Notes under the pieces: model-generated
Database searches by the model: none
Seen by the model: only the letters and a program-made list of their open reading frames with translations
What the model was told of the DNA's origin: nothing
Translations under genes and position numbers: made by a program
Assembly: GCA_902475445.1 (NCBI GenBank)
Contig: CABRZN010000041.1
Location: forward strand, 1-14,597
DNA length: 14,597 nucleotides
Source: an uncultured Collinsella sp.
Lineage (GTDB): Bacteria; Actinomycetota; Coriobacteriia; Coriobacteriales; Coriobacteriaceae
Direction of reading: 5' to 3'
Shown: positions 1-6,691 of the stretch, piece by piece
Numbering within the stretch: the first letter of the stretch is position 1
How the letters are laid out: each line of letters begins with the position of its first letter

Positions 1-209
1 GCGCCCAGGCCGCGGGTAAGGTCGGTGCCGATGTGCACCTTGATATCGGCATCAGAGATCGCGAGTGCCTGAGCATCGGTGTTGATGGCAACAAACTCGA
101 CGCCGCGGATTCCCTCTTCGATCATTCGATTGACCGCGTTGGTACCGCCGCCGCCGACGCCGACCACCTTAATGACGGCAAGGTAGTTGTTGATCTCTGT
201 CTCGTGCAT
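1..209 (-). CDS. ftsZ: Cell division protein FtsZ, N-terminal 69 codons (cut by window edge)
   Basis: FtsZ is the tubulin-like GTPase that polymerises into the cytoplasmic Z ring and recruits the septal wall machinery. Reading the minus strand from the ATG at 209 gives a protein that begins [20 protein letters not shown]. The glycine-rich nucleotide-binding segment [11 protein letters not shown] lies at residues 19-29, NTDAQAL at 43-49, and the [10 protein letters not shown] run at 60-69 reaches the window edge. These are the standard N-terminal blocks of the family. The start is supported by a GGAGG at 216-220, six bases upstream. It is the last gene of the cluster in this window, follows ftsQ after a 199-bp spacer and probably has its own promoter there. 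The GTPase signature GGGTGTG, the T7 loop and the C-terminal tail lie outside the window. Identification is very secure. Confidence 0.97.
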   Translation of the reverse strand, partial: MHETEINNYLAVIKVVGVGGGGTNAVNRMIEEGIRGVEFVAINTDAQALAISDADIKVHIGTDLTRGLG

Positions 210-408
210 GTCGGTCCTCCGAACAAAGGTTATAGCCATAGCATGGGTCGACCCCTGCGCACATTAACCTTCAGGTTGAAAGTAAATGCAAAGGTAAACC
301 GTATTATGTTTGCACATTATGAACGTATCAGTCAAATAATTGACCGTGAAAACCAAACAAACCAGATAAACGGCGTGGTATGGCCCCTCAACAAAGCATC
401 AACCAGCG
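210..408 (-). promoter_or_regulatory. ftsQ-ftsZ intergenic region with probable ftsZ promoter
   Basis: These 199 bp are the longest stretch without a gene in the window and are visibly more AT-rich than the coding DNA, especially from about 262 to 370. On the minus strand a sigma-A-like pair can be read: -35 CTGATA at 331-326 (four of six matches to TTGACA), a 17-bp spacer, and -10 CATAAT at 308-303 (five of six). Transcription would start near 296 and give a leader of about 87 nt. A second possible -35, TTGACT, sits at 335-330, but its spacing to the same -10 is 21. Three palindromes lie here: 331-344 overlaps the -35, and 266-277 and 245-254 lie in the leader. I see no terminator and no credible small gene. 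Extra ftsZ promoters inside or next to ftsQ are well known in other bacteria; this one is inferred from sequence only. Confidence 0.45.
216..220 (-). promoter_or_regulatory. Shine-Dalgarno of ftsZ
   Basis: The minus strand reads GGAGG followed by six bases (ACCGAC) and the ATG at 209. This is a strong, well-spaced ribosome binding site and fixes the ftsZ start. Confidence 0.85.
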
Positions 409-1665
409 CTACGAGGTCGGAGCATTCCTAAATGTGTAGTTGCCCGGAGAGCGCACATTGATATACGTTACGCCCTCTACCTGCGAAAGCAACTTGGTGA
501 CTACGCGTTCCTTCTTGGCGATATCGTCCGAATCGCCCAGCGACACCTCAATGCCGTTATTGAGGTTAGCCGAGATGGCTTCGACCGAAGGCGTGGAAAT
601 ATCCTTGACTTGTCCCAAGAACTCGCTCGAAAAACCACGCACATAATCCAGGCCGGCCTTAACGGCTTTGGAGTTAACCGCCTGGCCGGAAACCGGAGCG
701 ACATCCGCCGAGACATCAGTCAACAACACCGCGCCATAATGCTTGGCGAGCGCCAGCGCGGCATCGATTCCGGTCAAGGTATTTGAGCCCTGCCCTGTCG
801 TGATGACGTTGCCCTGGTCGTCCACTTCGACCGACGTCGACAGTGGGGCGATCCAGGTGTCATCGTCTCCGATAGCCCAGGCAAGGTCGTCGGAGCTGAT
901 ATACGCAATGGCGATAACTTTACGCTCCGTCGGCGTGATGATAAGCGTATGGGGAAACTGGCGCTGGACATCCACGCCCGAAACCCACGGGTTCTGCTTG
1001 AGATCCTCGGTAATCTGGTCGGGATCGACGTTAAAAAGCGACGTTCCCTCGGGCAAGTCGATCAGCTGGATAGCATCGTGCTTCGTCACATGCTCGCTGC
1101 CTTGAATCTGAATATCAGTGGCAGTAAACAGTCCAGAGTTGATCACCACGATGGCAACGACGACGAGCACGGCCAAGACGGCCAGAACGCCGCCCACGAT
1201 TTTGCCTTTGCCTGTAACGACAGAAGCGGCGTCTGATGTTTTATTTGCCATCGCTCCAAGTGAAGATAACGGGTTGAAACCTTTTTTACTCGAAGGCTTC
1301 TTGGCGGTAGCCGGCACCGATGTCAGCGAGCGCGGTTTCGATGCGCCCAGCGTGCGACCTGGACGCGCCGCTTTAGTTCCCGTCGAGGGCTTGGGAGCTG
1401 CCATGGGACGGGCAGGCTTGGCGCCCATAACAGGCTTTGACGTCACCGAGGGACGCGAGGACTTTTTTGCGGCCGGACGATTACCGAGCTGCGAGCCGAC
1501 GACCGGACGACTGGTCTGTCGAGCATGCCCGACAGACTTAGAGTGCGCGACGGTATTGCGTTGAGGTTTGGCAGGCGCGCCGGAACGCCCTCCGGCGCGG
1601 CGGAAGGTGGGTTTCGATGCTCTAGAAGCCGAGGAATTTAACTTCCGGTCTGAGCTCGATGCCAT
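409..1665 (-). CDS. ftsQ: Cell division protein FtsQ/DivIB with a long basic N-terminal tail
   Basis: FtsQ (DivIB) is a bitopic division protein that links FtsL/FtsB and the FtsW-FtsI synthase outside the membrane. The product has 418 residues. Residues 1-154 are a cytoplasmic low-complexity tail with about 30 Lys/Arg, only two acidic residues (D6, D145) and twelve Lys-Pro or Arg-Pro pairs. One membrane helix follows at about 156-177. A POTRA domain then runs from about 181 to 252, opening with FTATDIQIQGSEHVT and including NPWVSGVDVQRQFPHTL. The rest is the extracellular beta domain. The family is usually 250-320 residues, so the excess is all in the tail. The ATG lies inside murB, 44 nt before its end. 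The upstream AGGTGAGGGAGG at 1669-1680 gives ribosome binding, though the nearest GGGAGG is only three bases from the ATG. The next in-frame Met is residue 80, so the tail is probably translated. Confidence 0.93.
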   Translation of the reverse strand: MASSSDRKLNSSASRASKPTFRRAGGRSGAPAKPQRNTVAHSKSVGHARQTSRPVVGSQLGNRPAAKKSSRPSVTSKPVMGAKPARPMAAPKPSTGTKAARPGRTLGASKPRSLTSVPATAKKPSSKKGFNPLSSLGAMANKTSDAASVVTGKGKIVGGVLAVLAVLVVVAIVVINSGLFTATDIQIQGSEHVTKHDAIQLIDLPEGTSLFNVDPDQITEDLKQNPWVSGVDVQRQFPHTLIITPTERKVIAIAYISSDDLAWAIGDDDTWIAPLSTSVEVDDQGNVITTGQGSNTLTGIDAALALAKHYGAVLLTDVSADVAPVSGQAVNSKAVKAGLDYVRGFSSEFLGQVKDISTPSVEAISANLNNGIEVSLGDSDDIAKKERVVTKLLSQVEGVTYINVRSPGNYTFRNAPTS

Positions 1666-2533
1666 ACGCCTCCCTCACCTTTCCGTGCACATGTCTAATA
1701 ACCGCGGCAACGTCATCGGCCGAGGCAGTTCCGTTATTAACGATAAAATTAGCGTGAACGGGCGAAACTTCCGCGCCGCCAATCGAAAAACCCTTTAATC
1801 CACAATCCTCGATAAGCTTGCCCACACTCGCATCGGGCGGGTTGCGAAAGACAGACCCGCAGGATGCGCGACCCATGGGCTGCGTACGCTTGCGCCTTGT
1901 AAGGTACCGCTCCATGCGCTCGCGAATGTCGGCCTTGAGCGCCGGTTTAAGCTTGAGCACGCACTCGAGGATGATCTCATTGCGGGGAAGGCTACATTCG
2001 CGGTAGCCCCAAGTGATCTCGGACCCCGCATAATGCTTGATACCGGATGCCGGGTCAAACGTTACGACATCCTCAACCAGCGAGCCAATCCACTCGGTCC
2101 GTGTGCCGGCATTCATGGATATCGCACCGCCGACCGAACCAGGAATGCCAACGGCAAACTCAAGGCCCGAGAGGCTACGCGACAGGGCATCGTTGACCAG
2201 GCGCGCAAACATCACGCCCGCACCGACCGTCAGCGTACAACCGTCATCGGCAACAACCGTGCGCTGAAACTCACGTCCGAGCGAAATGACGGCACCGCGA
2301 TAACCGCCATCGGCAACCAGCAGATTGGAGCCCTTGCCGATGATGACCCACGGCACCTGCTCGCGATCGAGCACCGCCACGGCGCGGCGGAGGGCATGAT
2401 AGCTATGGCACGTCACAAAGAGGTCGGCCTTGCCGCCGATACGATAGCTCGTATGACGCGCAAGGCGCTCGTCCTCGATCACATCCGTGTCGATCATGCC
2501 CGAGAGCGCCATGACGGCGTTAAACAGACCCAT
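1622..2533 (-). CDS. murB: UDP-N-acetylenolpyruvoylglucosamine reductase MurB
   Basis: MurB is the cytoplasmic FAD- and NADPH-dependent enzyme that reduces UDP-GlcNAc-enolpyruvate to UDP-MurNAc. The 303-residue product has HTSYRIGGKAD at 27-37, the FAD-binding IGKGSNLLV at 65-73, GIPGSVGGAISMNAG at 129-143 and GYRE at 176-179. SCGSVFRNP at 224-232 contains the expected proton-donor Ser (S227). GAEVSPVHANFIVN lies at 253-266, and the catalytic Glu is expected at E297 in the final PEVKFLGF. The short Ser loop and size fit the type II (Gram-positive) form. The ATG follows the murC stop by 5 nt with no good Shine-Dalgarno, so translation is probably coupled to murC. The C-terminus overlaps ftsQ by 44 nt. 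Met8 or Met13 could also be starts, but neither has a better binding site. Confidence 0.96.
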   Translation of the reverse strand: MGLFNAVMALSGMIDTDVIEDERLARHTSYRIGGKADLFVTCHSYHALRRAVAVLDREQVPWVIIGKGSNLLVADGGYRGAVISLGREFQRTVVADDGCTLTVGAGVMFARLVNDALSRSLSGLEFAVGIPGSVGGAISMNAGTRTEWIGSLVEDVVTFDPASGIKHYAGSEITWGYRECSLPRNEIILECVLKLKPALKADIRERMERYLTRRKRTQPMGRASCGSVFRNPPDASVGKLIEDCGLKGFSIGGAEVSPVHANFIVNNGTASADDVAAVIRHVHGKVREAYGIELRPEVKFLGF

Positions 2534-2538
2534 TAGAC

Positions 2539-3957
2539 TTAAGCGTCTTTCTTGGCAGTCAGATACTCAATGAACTCGGGACCGACGGTCGTAACGTCGC
2601 CGGCACCCATGGTGAGCAGCAGGTCGCCCTCGCCCACCATCTGCTCGAGCTCCTGATTGAGCTCAAGACGGCTGGAGCAGTACACGACCTCCTTGCCAGG
2701 ATGCTTGGCGCGCACGGTATCGGCGAGCATCTTAGAGGTGACACCCGGAATGGGCATCTCACCAGCCGAGAACACATCAATCAGCAGCAGTTTATCGGCA
2801 TTGGCAAATGCATCGGCAAAGTCGTCGCACAGGGCCTGCAGGCGCGAATAGCGGTGCGGCTGGAACACGACGTCGACGTGCTTGTAGCCCAGCGACGAAG
2901 CGGCGGCAAGCGTCGCCTTGATCTCGGTGGGGTGATGGCCGTAATCATCGACCACGGTGATGCCATCGATATCGCCCACGTGGGTAAAGCGACGGCGGAC
3001 GCCCTCAAAGCTCGAGAGCGCCTTGGCGGCGGCGTCGATGTCAAGGCCCAGGACATGGGCGACGGTGAGCACGGCCGTGGCGTTGAGCATGTTGTGGCGA
3101 CCGGGATTGCTCTTGATCTCCACAGCGTGCTCAGTGCCGTCCTCAAAGCGAACGATAAAGTCACTCTGGATGCCCTTGACATCCGGGTGCACGCAGACGA
3201 TGTCGTTGCTCTCGGCAAAGCCGTAGGAAAGCACGTGACGGCCCGTCGACTTGGCGAGCTCGACCAGATGCGGGTCCTCGCCGCAGACGATGACGGTGCC
3301 GTCCTCGCCCACCAGGCTCATGAATTTGGCGAAAGTTGCCTCGATCTCCTCGATACCCGAGTAGTGATCGAGGTGGTCGGCCTCGACGTTGGTCACAATG
3401 ACCACGTTGGGGTTCAGGAACAGGAAGGAGCTGTCGGACTCGTCGGCCTCGGCGACAAAGTAGTCTCCCGAGCCGTTCTTGCCGTTCGTGTCATAGCCCT
3501 CGACGATGCCGCCGATCAAGAAGCTCGGATCCAGACCCATGCGGTCGAGCATGGTGGCGCACATCGAAGACGTGGTGGTCTTGCCATGCGTGCCGGCAAC
3601 AGCGACGGTAGTGTAGCCGTGGCCCAAAGCAGAGAGCATCTTGGCACGGGGCCACACGGGAATGCCCAGCTCGCGAGCGCGCACGAGCTCAGGGTTGGAC
3701 TCCGGAATAGCGGTGGAGACAACAACCACGTCGGGCTTGACCTCGTCGATCGTGGCGGCCTCATGGCCCACATGCACCTTCACACCAGCGCGTGTAAGCT
3801 GGCGGATATAACGTGACGTCTTAAGGTCGGAGCCGGTAACGGCATAACCGCGCTCGTGCAGAACGAGGGCGATGCCGCTCATGCCGGCACCGCCGATACC
3901 GATAAAGTGGGCGCTCTTAAACTCGGGCGCGGAGGTTGCAGTCTGGGAATCAGCCAT
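2539..3957 (-). CDS. murC: UDP-N-acetylmuramate--L-alanine ligase MurC
   Basis: MurC is the ATP-dependent cytoplasmic ligase that adds L-Ala to UDP-MurNAc. The chosen product has 472 residues. It shows the N-terminal Rossmann motif GIGGAGMSG (20-28), the P-loop GTHGKTTT (122-129), EADESD (170-175), NVEADHLDHY (190-199), FEGVRRRF (317-324), DDYGHHPTEI (337-346) and FQPHRYSR (365-372). These are the usual Mur ligase central and C-terminal blocks in the MurC version. The reading frame stays open to a GTG at 3984. I prefer the ATG at 3957 because AAGGAG at 3969-3974 lies eleven bases before it, which would put that site inside the longer form. A 97-nt gap separates it from murG, and I see no clear promoter there. 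The stop is 5 nt from the murB ATG. Confidence 0.96.
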   Translation of the reverse strand: MADSQTATSAPEFKSAHFIGIGGAGMSGIALVLHERGYAVTGSDLKTSRYIRQLTRAGVKVHVGHEAATIDEVKPDVVVVSTAIPESNPELVRARELGIPVWPRAKMLSALGHGYTTVAVAGTHGKTTTSSMCATMLDRMGLDPSFLIGGIVEGYDTNGKNGSGDYFVAEADESDSSFLFLNPNVVIVTNVEADHLDHYSGIEEIEATFAKFMSLVGEDGTVIVCGEDPHLVELAKSTGRHVLSYGFAESNDIVCVHPDVKGIQSDFIVRFEDGTEHAVEIKSNPGRHNMLNATAVLTVAHVLGLDIDAAAKALSSFEGVRRRFTHVGDIDGITVVDDYGHHPTEIKATLAAASSLGYKHVDVVFQPHRYSRLQALCDDFADAFANADKLLLIDVFSAGEMPIPGVTSKMLADTVRAKHPGKEVVYCSSRLELNQELEQMVGEGDLLLTMGAGDVTTVGPEFIEYLTAKKDA

Positions 3958-3968
3958 GTGCTCGTGTA

Positions 3969-3974
3969 CTCCTT
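3969..3974 (-). promoter_or_regulatory. Shine-Dalgarno that decides the murC start
   Basis: The minus strand reads AAGGAG, eleven bases before the ATG at 3957. It lies inside the extension that would start at the GTG at 3984, which has only a weak AGG upstream. This favours the shorter MurC. The spacing is somewhat long. Confidence 0.6.
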
Positions 3975-4054
3975 GCGTAAACACTGCCTGTAACCCGTTA
4001 ACTGTACCGCACCTACCGCATCAGCGCGAGGGCGACCGACGATATCCCGTCTAA

Positions 4055-5170
4055 CTAACGCAAACCCTCTACCGCATCCGCCAGAAGAGCGGCGGCCCTA
4101 TCCTGAGCCAGACCACGCGCCGCCTGACGCATGACGTCGCGCTCTGCCGCGTCATCGACCAGGTGCAGCAGCTCATCGGCAAAGGCAGAACCGTCGATAT
4201 CGGCATCGGCGCAGAGCACGCCGGCCCCGGCGTCGACCAGATAACGGGCATTGGTGGTTTGGTGGTCGGCCGTCGCATGCGGATACGGCACGAGTATCGA
4301 GGGCACGGCGAGCGCAGCGATCTCGGCCACGCTCGATGCACCCGAACGCGAGAGCACCAAATCGGCAGCAGCCAGCATATCGCCCATGTTGTCGATGTAA
4401 GGCTGGACGCGGTAACGCTTCGCCTCCTCGGGCGTCAGCGCCAAAGCGCGCTCGGTCTCCTCAAAGCCGTCGGCACCCGTCGAATGCAACACATAGAGGT
4501 TCTTGCGCGAAAGCAGCTCGTTTTTGAGCGAAGTCACGCGCTCGTTGAGGTGCTGGGCGCCAAGTGAACCGCCAAAGACGAGCAGCAGCGTAGCGTCCTC
4601 GGGAACGCCAAGTGCCTTGCGGCCGCGAGCGCGATCGCCCTCGATCACCGAGCGACGTACGGGGTTGCCGGTCATGAGCACGTGGTCAGGGTCACCTTCG
4701 CGCTCAAAGACCGAACGCGCTGCCGGCACCGAGATGCACACGCGGGCGGCGTGGGAGTTCATCATCTTGTTGGCCAGGCCCGGAACAGAGTTCTGCTCAT
4801 GCAGCAGATACGGAACGCCTGCGCCCTTGCACCACCCCAGCAGCGGAACCTCGACATAGGCACCAAAACCGATGGCGGCATCGGGCTTGCCGACCTTTGA
4901 GAAATGACTGGCGAGCGCACGCTTGGCCTTGTTGACACGCCACAGCGAGGTCAGCGCCGTCCAGGGACGGGAGCGGTCGAAGCCCGTGACCGTAATGGGC
5001 ACAAAATCAAACCCAGCCTCGGGGACCAGACGACCCTCGAGCTTGCGCGACTGGCCCACGAACACAACGTGGTGGCCACGGTCATGCAGCTCCTCGGCCA
5101 AAGCGAGCGCGGGGTTAATGTGTCCTGCCGTGCCGCCGGCTGCAATAGCAACGGTCATCTTATCGGTCAT
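4055..5170 (-). CDS. murG: UDP-GlcNAc:lipid I N-acetylglucosaminyltransferase MurG
   Basis: MurG is the GT28 glycosyltransferase at the inner membrane face that turns lipid I into lipid II using UDP-GlcNAc. The 371-residue product begins MTDKMTVAIAAGGTAGHINP; the first glycine loop is GGTAGH (12-17) where many MurG have GGTGGH. The second loop reads GFGAYVEVP (about 101-109), followed by HEQNSVPGLANK (124-135). The C-terminal half has GGSLGA (200-205), SRSGASSVAEIA (274-285, including the nucleotide-binding Glu), and PYPHATADHQTTNA (295-308). The ATG at 5170 is preceded by GAAGGG with a six-base spacer and overlaps the end of ftsW by 11 nt. A GTG at 5188 is open but would precede this ribosome site. 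Met at 5158 is a further option, just past the ftsW stop. Confidence 0.96.
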   Translation of the reverse strand: MTDKMTVAIAAGGTAGHINPALALAEELHDRGHHVVFVGQSRKLEGRLVPEAGFDFVPITVTGFDRSRPWTALTSLWRVNKAKRALASHFSKVGKPDAAIGFGAYVEVPLLGWCKGAGVPYLLHEQNSVPGLANKMMNSHAARVCISVPAARSVFEREGDPDHVLMTGNPVRRSVIEGDRARGRKALGVPEDATLLLVFGGSLGAQHLNERVTSLKNELLSRKNLYVLHSTGADGFEETERALALTPEEAKRYRVQPYIDNMGDMLAAADLVLSRSGASSVAEIAALAVPSILVPYPHATADHQTTNARYLVDAGAGVLCADADIDGSAFADELLHLVDDAAERDVMRQAARGLAQDRAAALLADAVEGLR

Positions 5171-6680
5171 GGTAGTCCCTTCGTACACGCGGTCCCTGGT
5201 CGTCGGTGCGCAAACGCGCCGACGGGTCCGAGTTCAAATCGATTCGATTATATCCGCCGTCCGCGTTGCGAGGGCTGGGGCGCTGCGGACGACCTTGCGG
5301 AGCCGTTCGCGAGCGTGGACGAGCTGCCGGCTCGGATGCAGAACCATCCAGAACGGTAAAGCCGCTACGCGAAGGTCGTTCACCGCGCACATGGGCCACG
5401 CCGGCGGTGCTCTCGTCCATAACGGCAAAGCTCTCACGGCGGCGGTCATACTCATCGCGGCGGGCGCTCTCGTACGAAACGCGCAGGATCAACCCGGCAA
5501 GCATAAGCGACACAATAATCGACGAACCGCCGTAGCTAATAAACGGCAACGGTTTGCCCGTCATGGGAAACACGTTGAGGATGCCCAGCGCGTTAATCAA
5601 AAACTGCACCGCGAGAATGACCGCGGAGCCAGACGCCATAAGTGCGCCCCGACGATCGGTCGCCTGCTCGGCAATGCGAAACGCCGAGTAGATCAGCATC
5701 GCAAACACCAAGAAGAACAGCACGGTTCCGACAAAGCCGACTTCCTCGCCAATGATGGCCAGGATGTAGTCATTGTGCGCCTCGGGCAGATACGAGTACT
5801 TCATGGTTGAGTTGCCGATGCCGCGACCGAACAGACCGCCCGAGGCAAAGGCCATGATGGCAAGCGTGGCCTGATAGCCGTCACCATACTCGTCGGCCCA
5901 AGGGTTCAAGGCAACCTGGATACGCACCATACGGTACGGCTCTGCAACAAGCGCAATCACGATCACGAGAATGCCGAAGATTATCACGCCGATGATAAAT
6001 TTGGGGTCGAGGCCCGCAAATAACGCCATGCACATGAGAGTCAACAGGATGATCAGGACGGTACCGAAATCGGGCTGGATAAAGATCAGAAAGAGCGAAA
6101 TGCCCAGGTAGATGCCCATCTTGCGAAGGAATTCGTTGATGTTGCCACCGGGCGAAAAGAAGCGATCAAGCATGATGGCCGAATACGCAATGGCAAATGG
6201 CTTTAAAAACTCGGAAGGCTGGAACTGAATGCCGGCGATGTTGAGCCAGCGCGTGGCGCCACGGCTGCCGCTGCCCACCAAGAACACCAGAAACAGTAGC
6301 CCTATCATGCCTATGAGGAAGATCCTGAGCACATCCTCCCCAAACCAGCTGTCCGGCAAAATGCGCACGATGGCAATCAGCGCCAGAACACCGACCACGG
6401 CAAACGCGACCTGTCTACCCAGAAAAAACGTCGCTGAGCCATTCTCGTGCAGCGCCTCGACCGAAGACGCCGAGTACACCATCAGCAGGCCAAAACACAC
6501 CAAGATAAACAGACAGGCCATGAATATCAGACGGGGGCGCATGATGCGGGCGGGAACGCCGGCAATATAGCGTTCGCTAAACGACTGCCCGCCGCGTCCG
6601 GAACGCGGTGTGCTACGCCGCGAGGAAGCACGGTCCGAGTCGGGCCTCCTCATACCTTGTCGGGGGCTCTCCTCTCTCAC
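5160..6680 (-). CDS. ftsW: Septal peptidoglycan glycosyltransferase FtsW
   Basis: FtsW is the SEDS-family polymerase that makes septal glycan from lipid II together with FtsI. The 506-residue product has a polar, basic N-terminus of about 50 residues and then some ten hydrophobic segments from about 51 to 400. Family motifs are RGATRWLNI with IQFQPSEF (about 140-158), IQPDFGT (about 201-207), and NSTMKYSYLPEAHNDYILA at about 290-308. The Asp of that last motif (D304) is the expected catalytic residue. IIGEEVGFVG and KPLPFISYGGSSI follow. The last 105 or so residues form a charged Arg- and Pro-rich cytoplasmic tail. I chose GTG at 6680 because AGGGG at 6687-6691 lies six bases before it. The frame also opens at TTG 6686, which abuts that site, and at ATG 6653. 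The murD stop is 9 nt upstream. Confidence 0.95.
   Translation of the reverse strand: MREESPRQGMRRPDSDRASSRRSTPRSGRGGQSFSERYIAGVPARIMRPRLIFMACLFILVCFGLLMVYSASSVEALHENGSATFFLGRQVAFAVVGVLALIAIVRILPDSWFGEDVLRIFLIGMIGLLFLVFLVGSGSRGATRWLNIAGIQFQPSEFLKPFAIAYSAIMLDRFFSPGGNINEFLRKMGIYLGISLFLIFIQPDFGTVLIILLTLMCMALFAGLDPKFIIGVIIFGILVIVIALVAEPYRMVRIQVALNPWADEYGDGYQATLAIMAFASGGLFGRGIGNSTMKYSYLPEAHNDYILAIIGEEVGFVGTVLFFLVFAMLIYSAFRIAEQATDRRGALMASGSAVILAVQFLINALGILNVFPMTGKPLPFISYGGSSIIVSLMLAGLILRVSYESARRDEYDRRRESFAVMDESTAGVAHVRGERPSRSGFTVLDGSASEPAARPRSRTAPQGRPQRPSPRNADGGYNRIDLNSDPSARLRTDDQGPRVRRDYHDR
5177..5182 (-). promoter_or_regulatory. Shine-Dalgarno that decides the murG start
   Basis: GAAGGG on the minus strand, inside the end of ftsW, lies six bases before the ATG at 5170. 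This supports that ATG over the upstream GTG at 5188. Confidence 0.7.
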
Positions 6681-6686
6681 CGGCAA

Positions 6687-6691
6687 CCCCT
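6687..6691 (-). promoter_or_regulatory. Shine-Dalgarno that decides the ftsW start
   Basis: AGGGG on the minus strand overlaps the murD stop codon and sits six bases (TTGCCG) before GTG 6680. The alternative TTG at 6686 would have no spacer. This is a translational coupling arrangement with murD. Confidence 0.55.

Noticed and set aside
360..408. Terminator after ftsQ
   Set aside because: The only stem found (ACCA/TGGT with an 11-base loop) is too weak, and the T-rich part that follows is better explained as promoter-region AT-richness.
33..431. Plus-strand frame of 132 codons over the start of ftsZ and the spacer
   Set aside because: Most of its N-terminal half is antisense to ftsZ, it has no convincing ribosome site, and its composition shifts as it leaves the coding part.
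3958..4054. Promoter or terminator in the 97-bp murG-murC spacer
   Set aside because: TACAGT and TTACAG resemble -10 boxes but have no matching -35, and no stem followed by a U-tract is visible.
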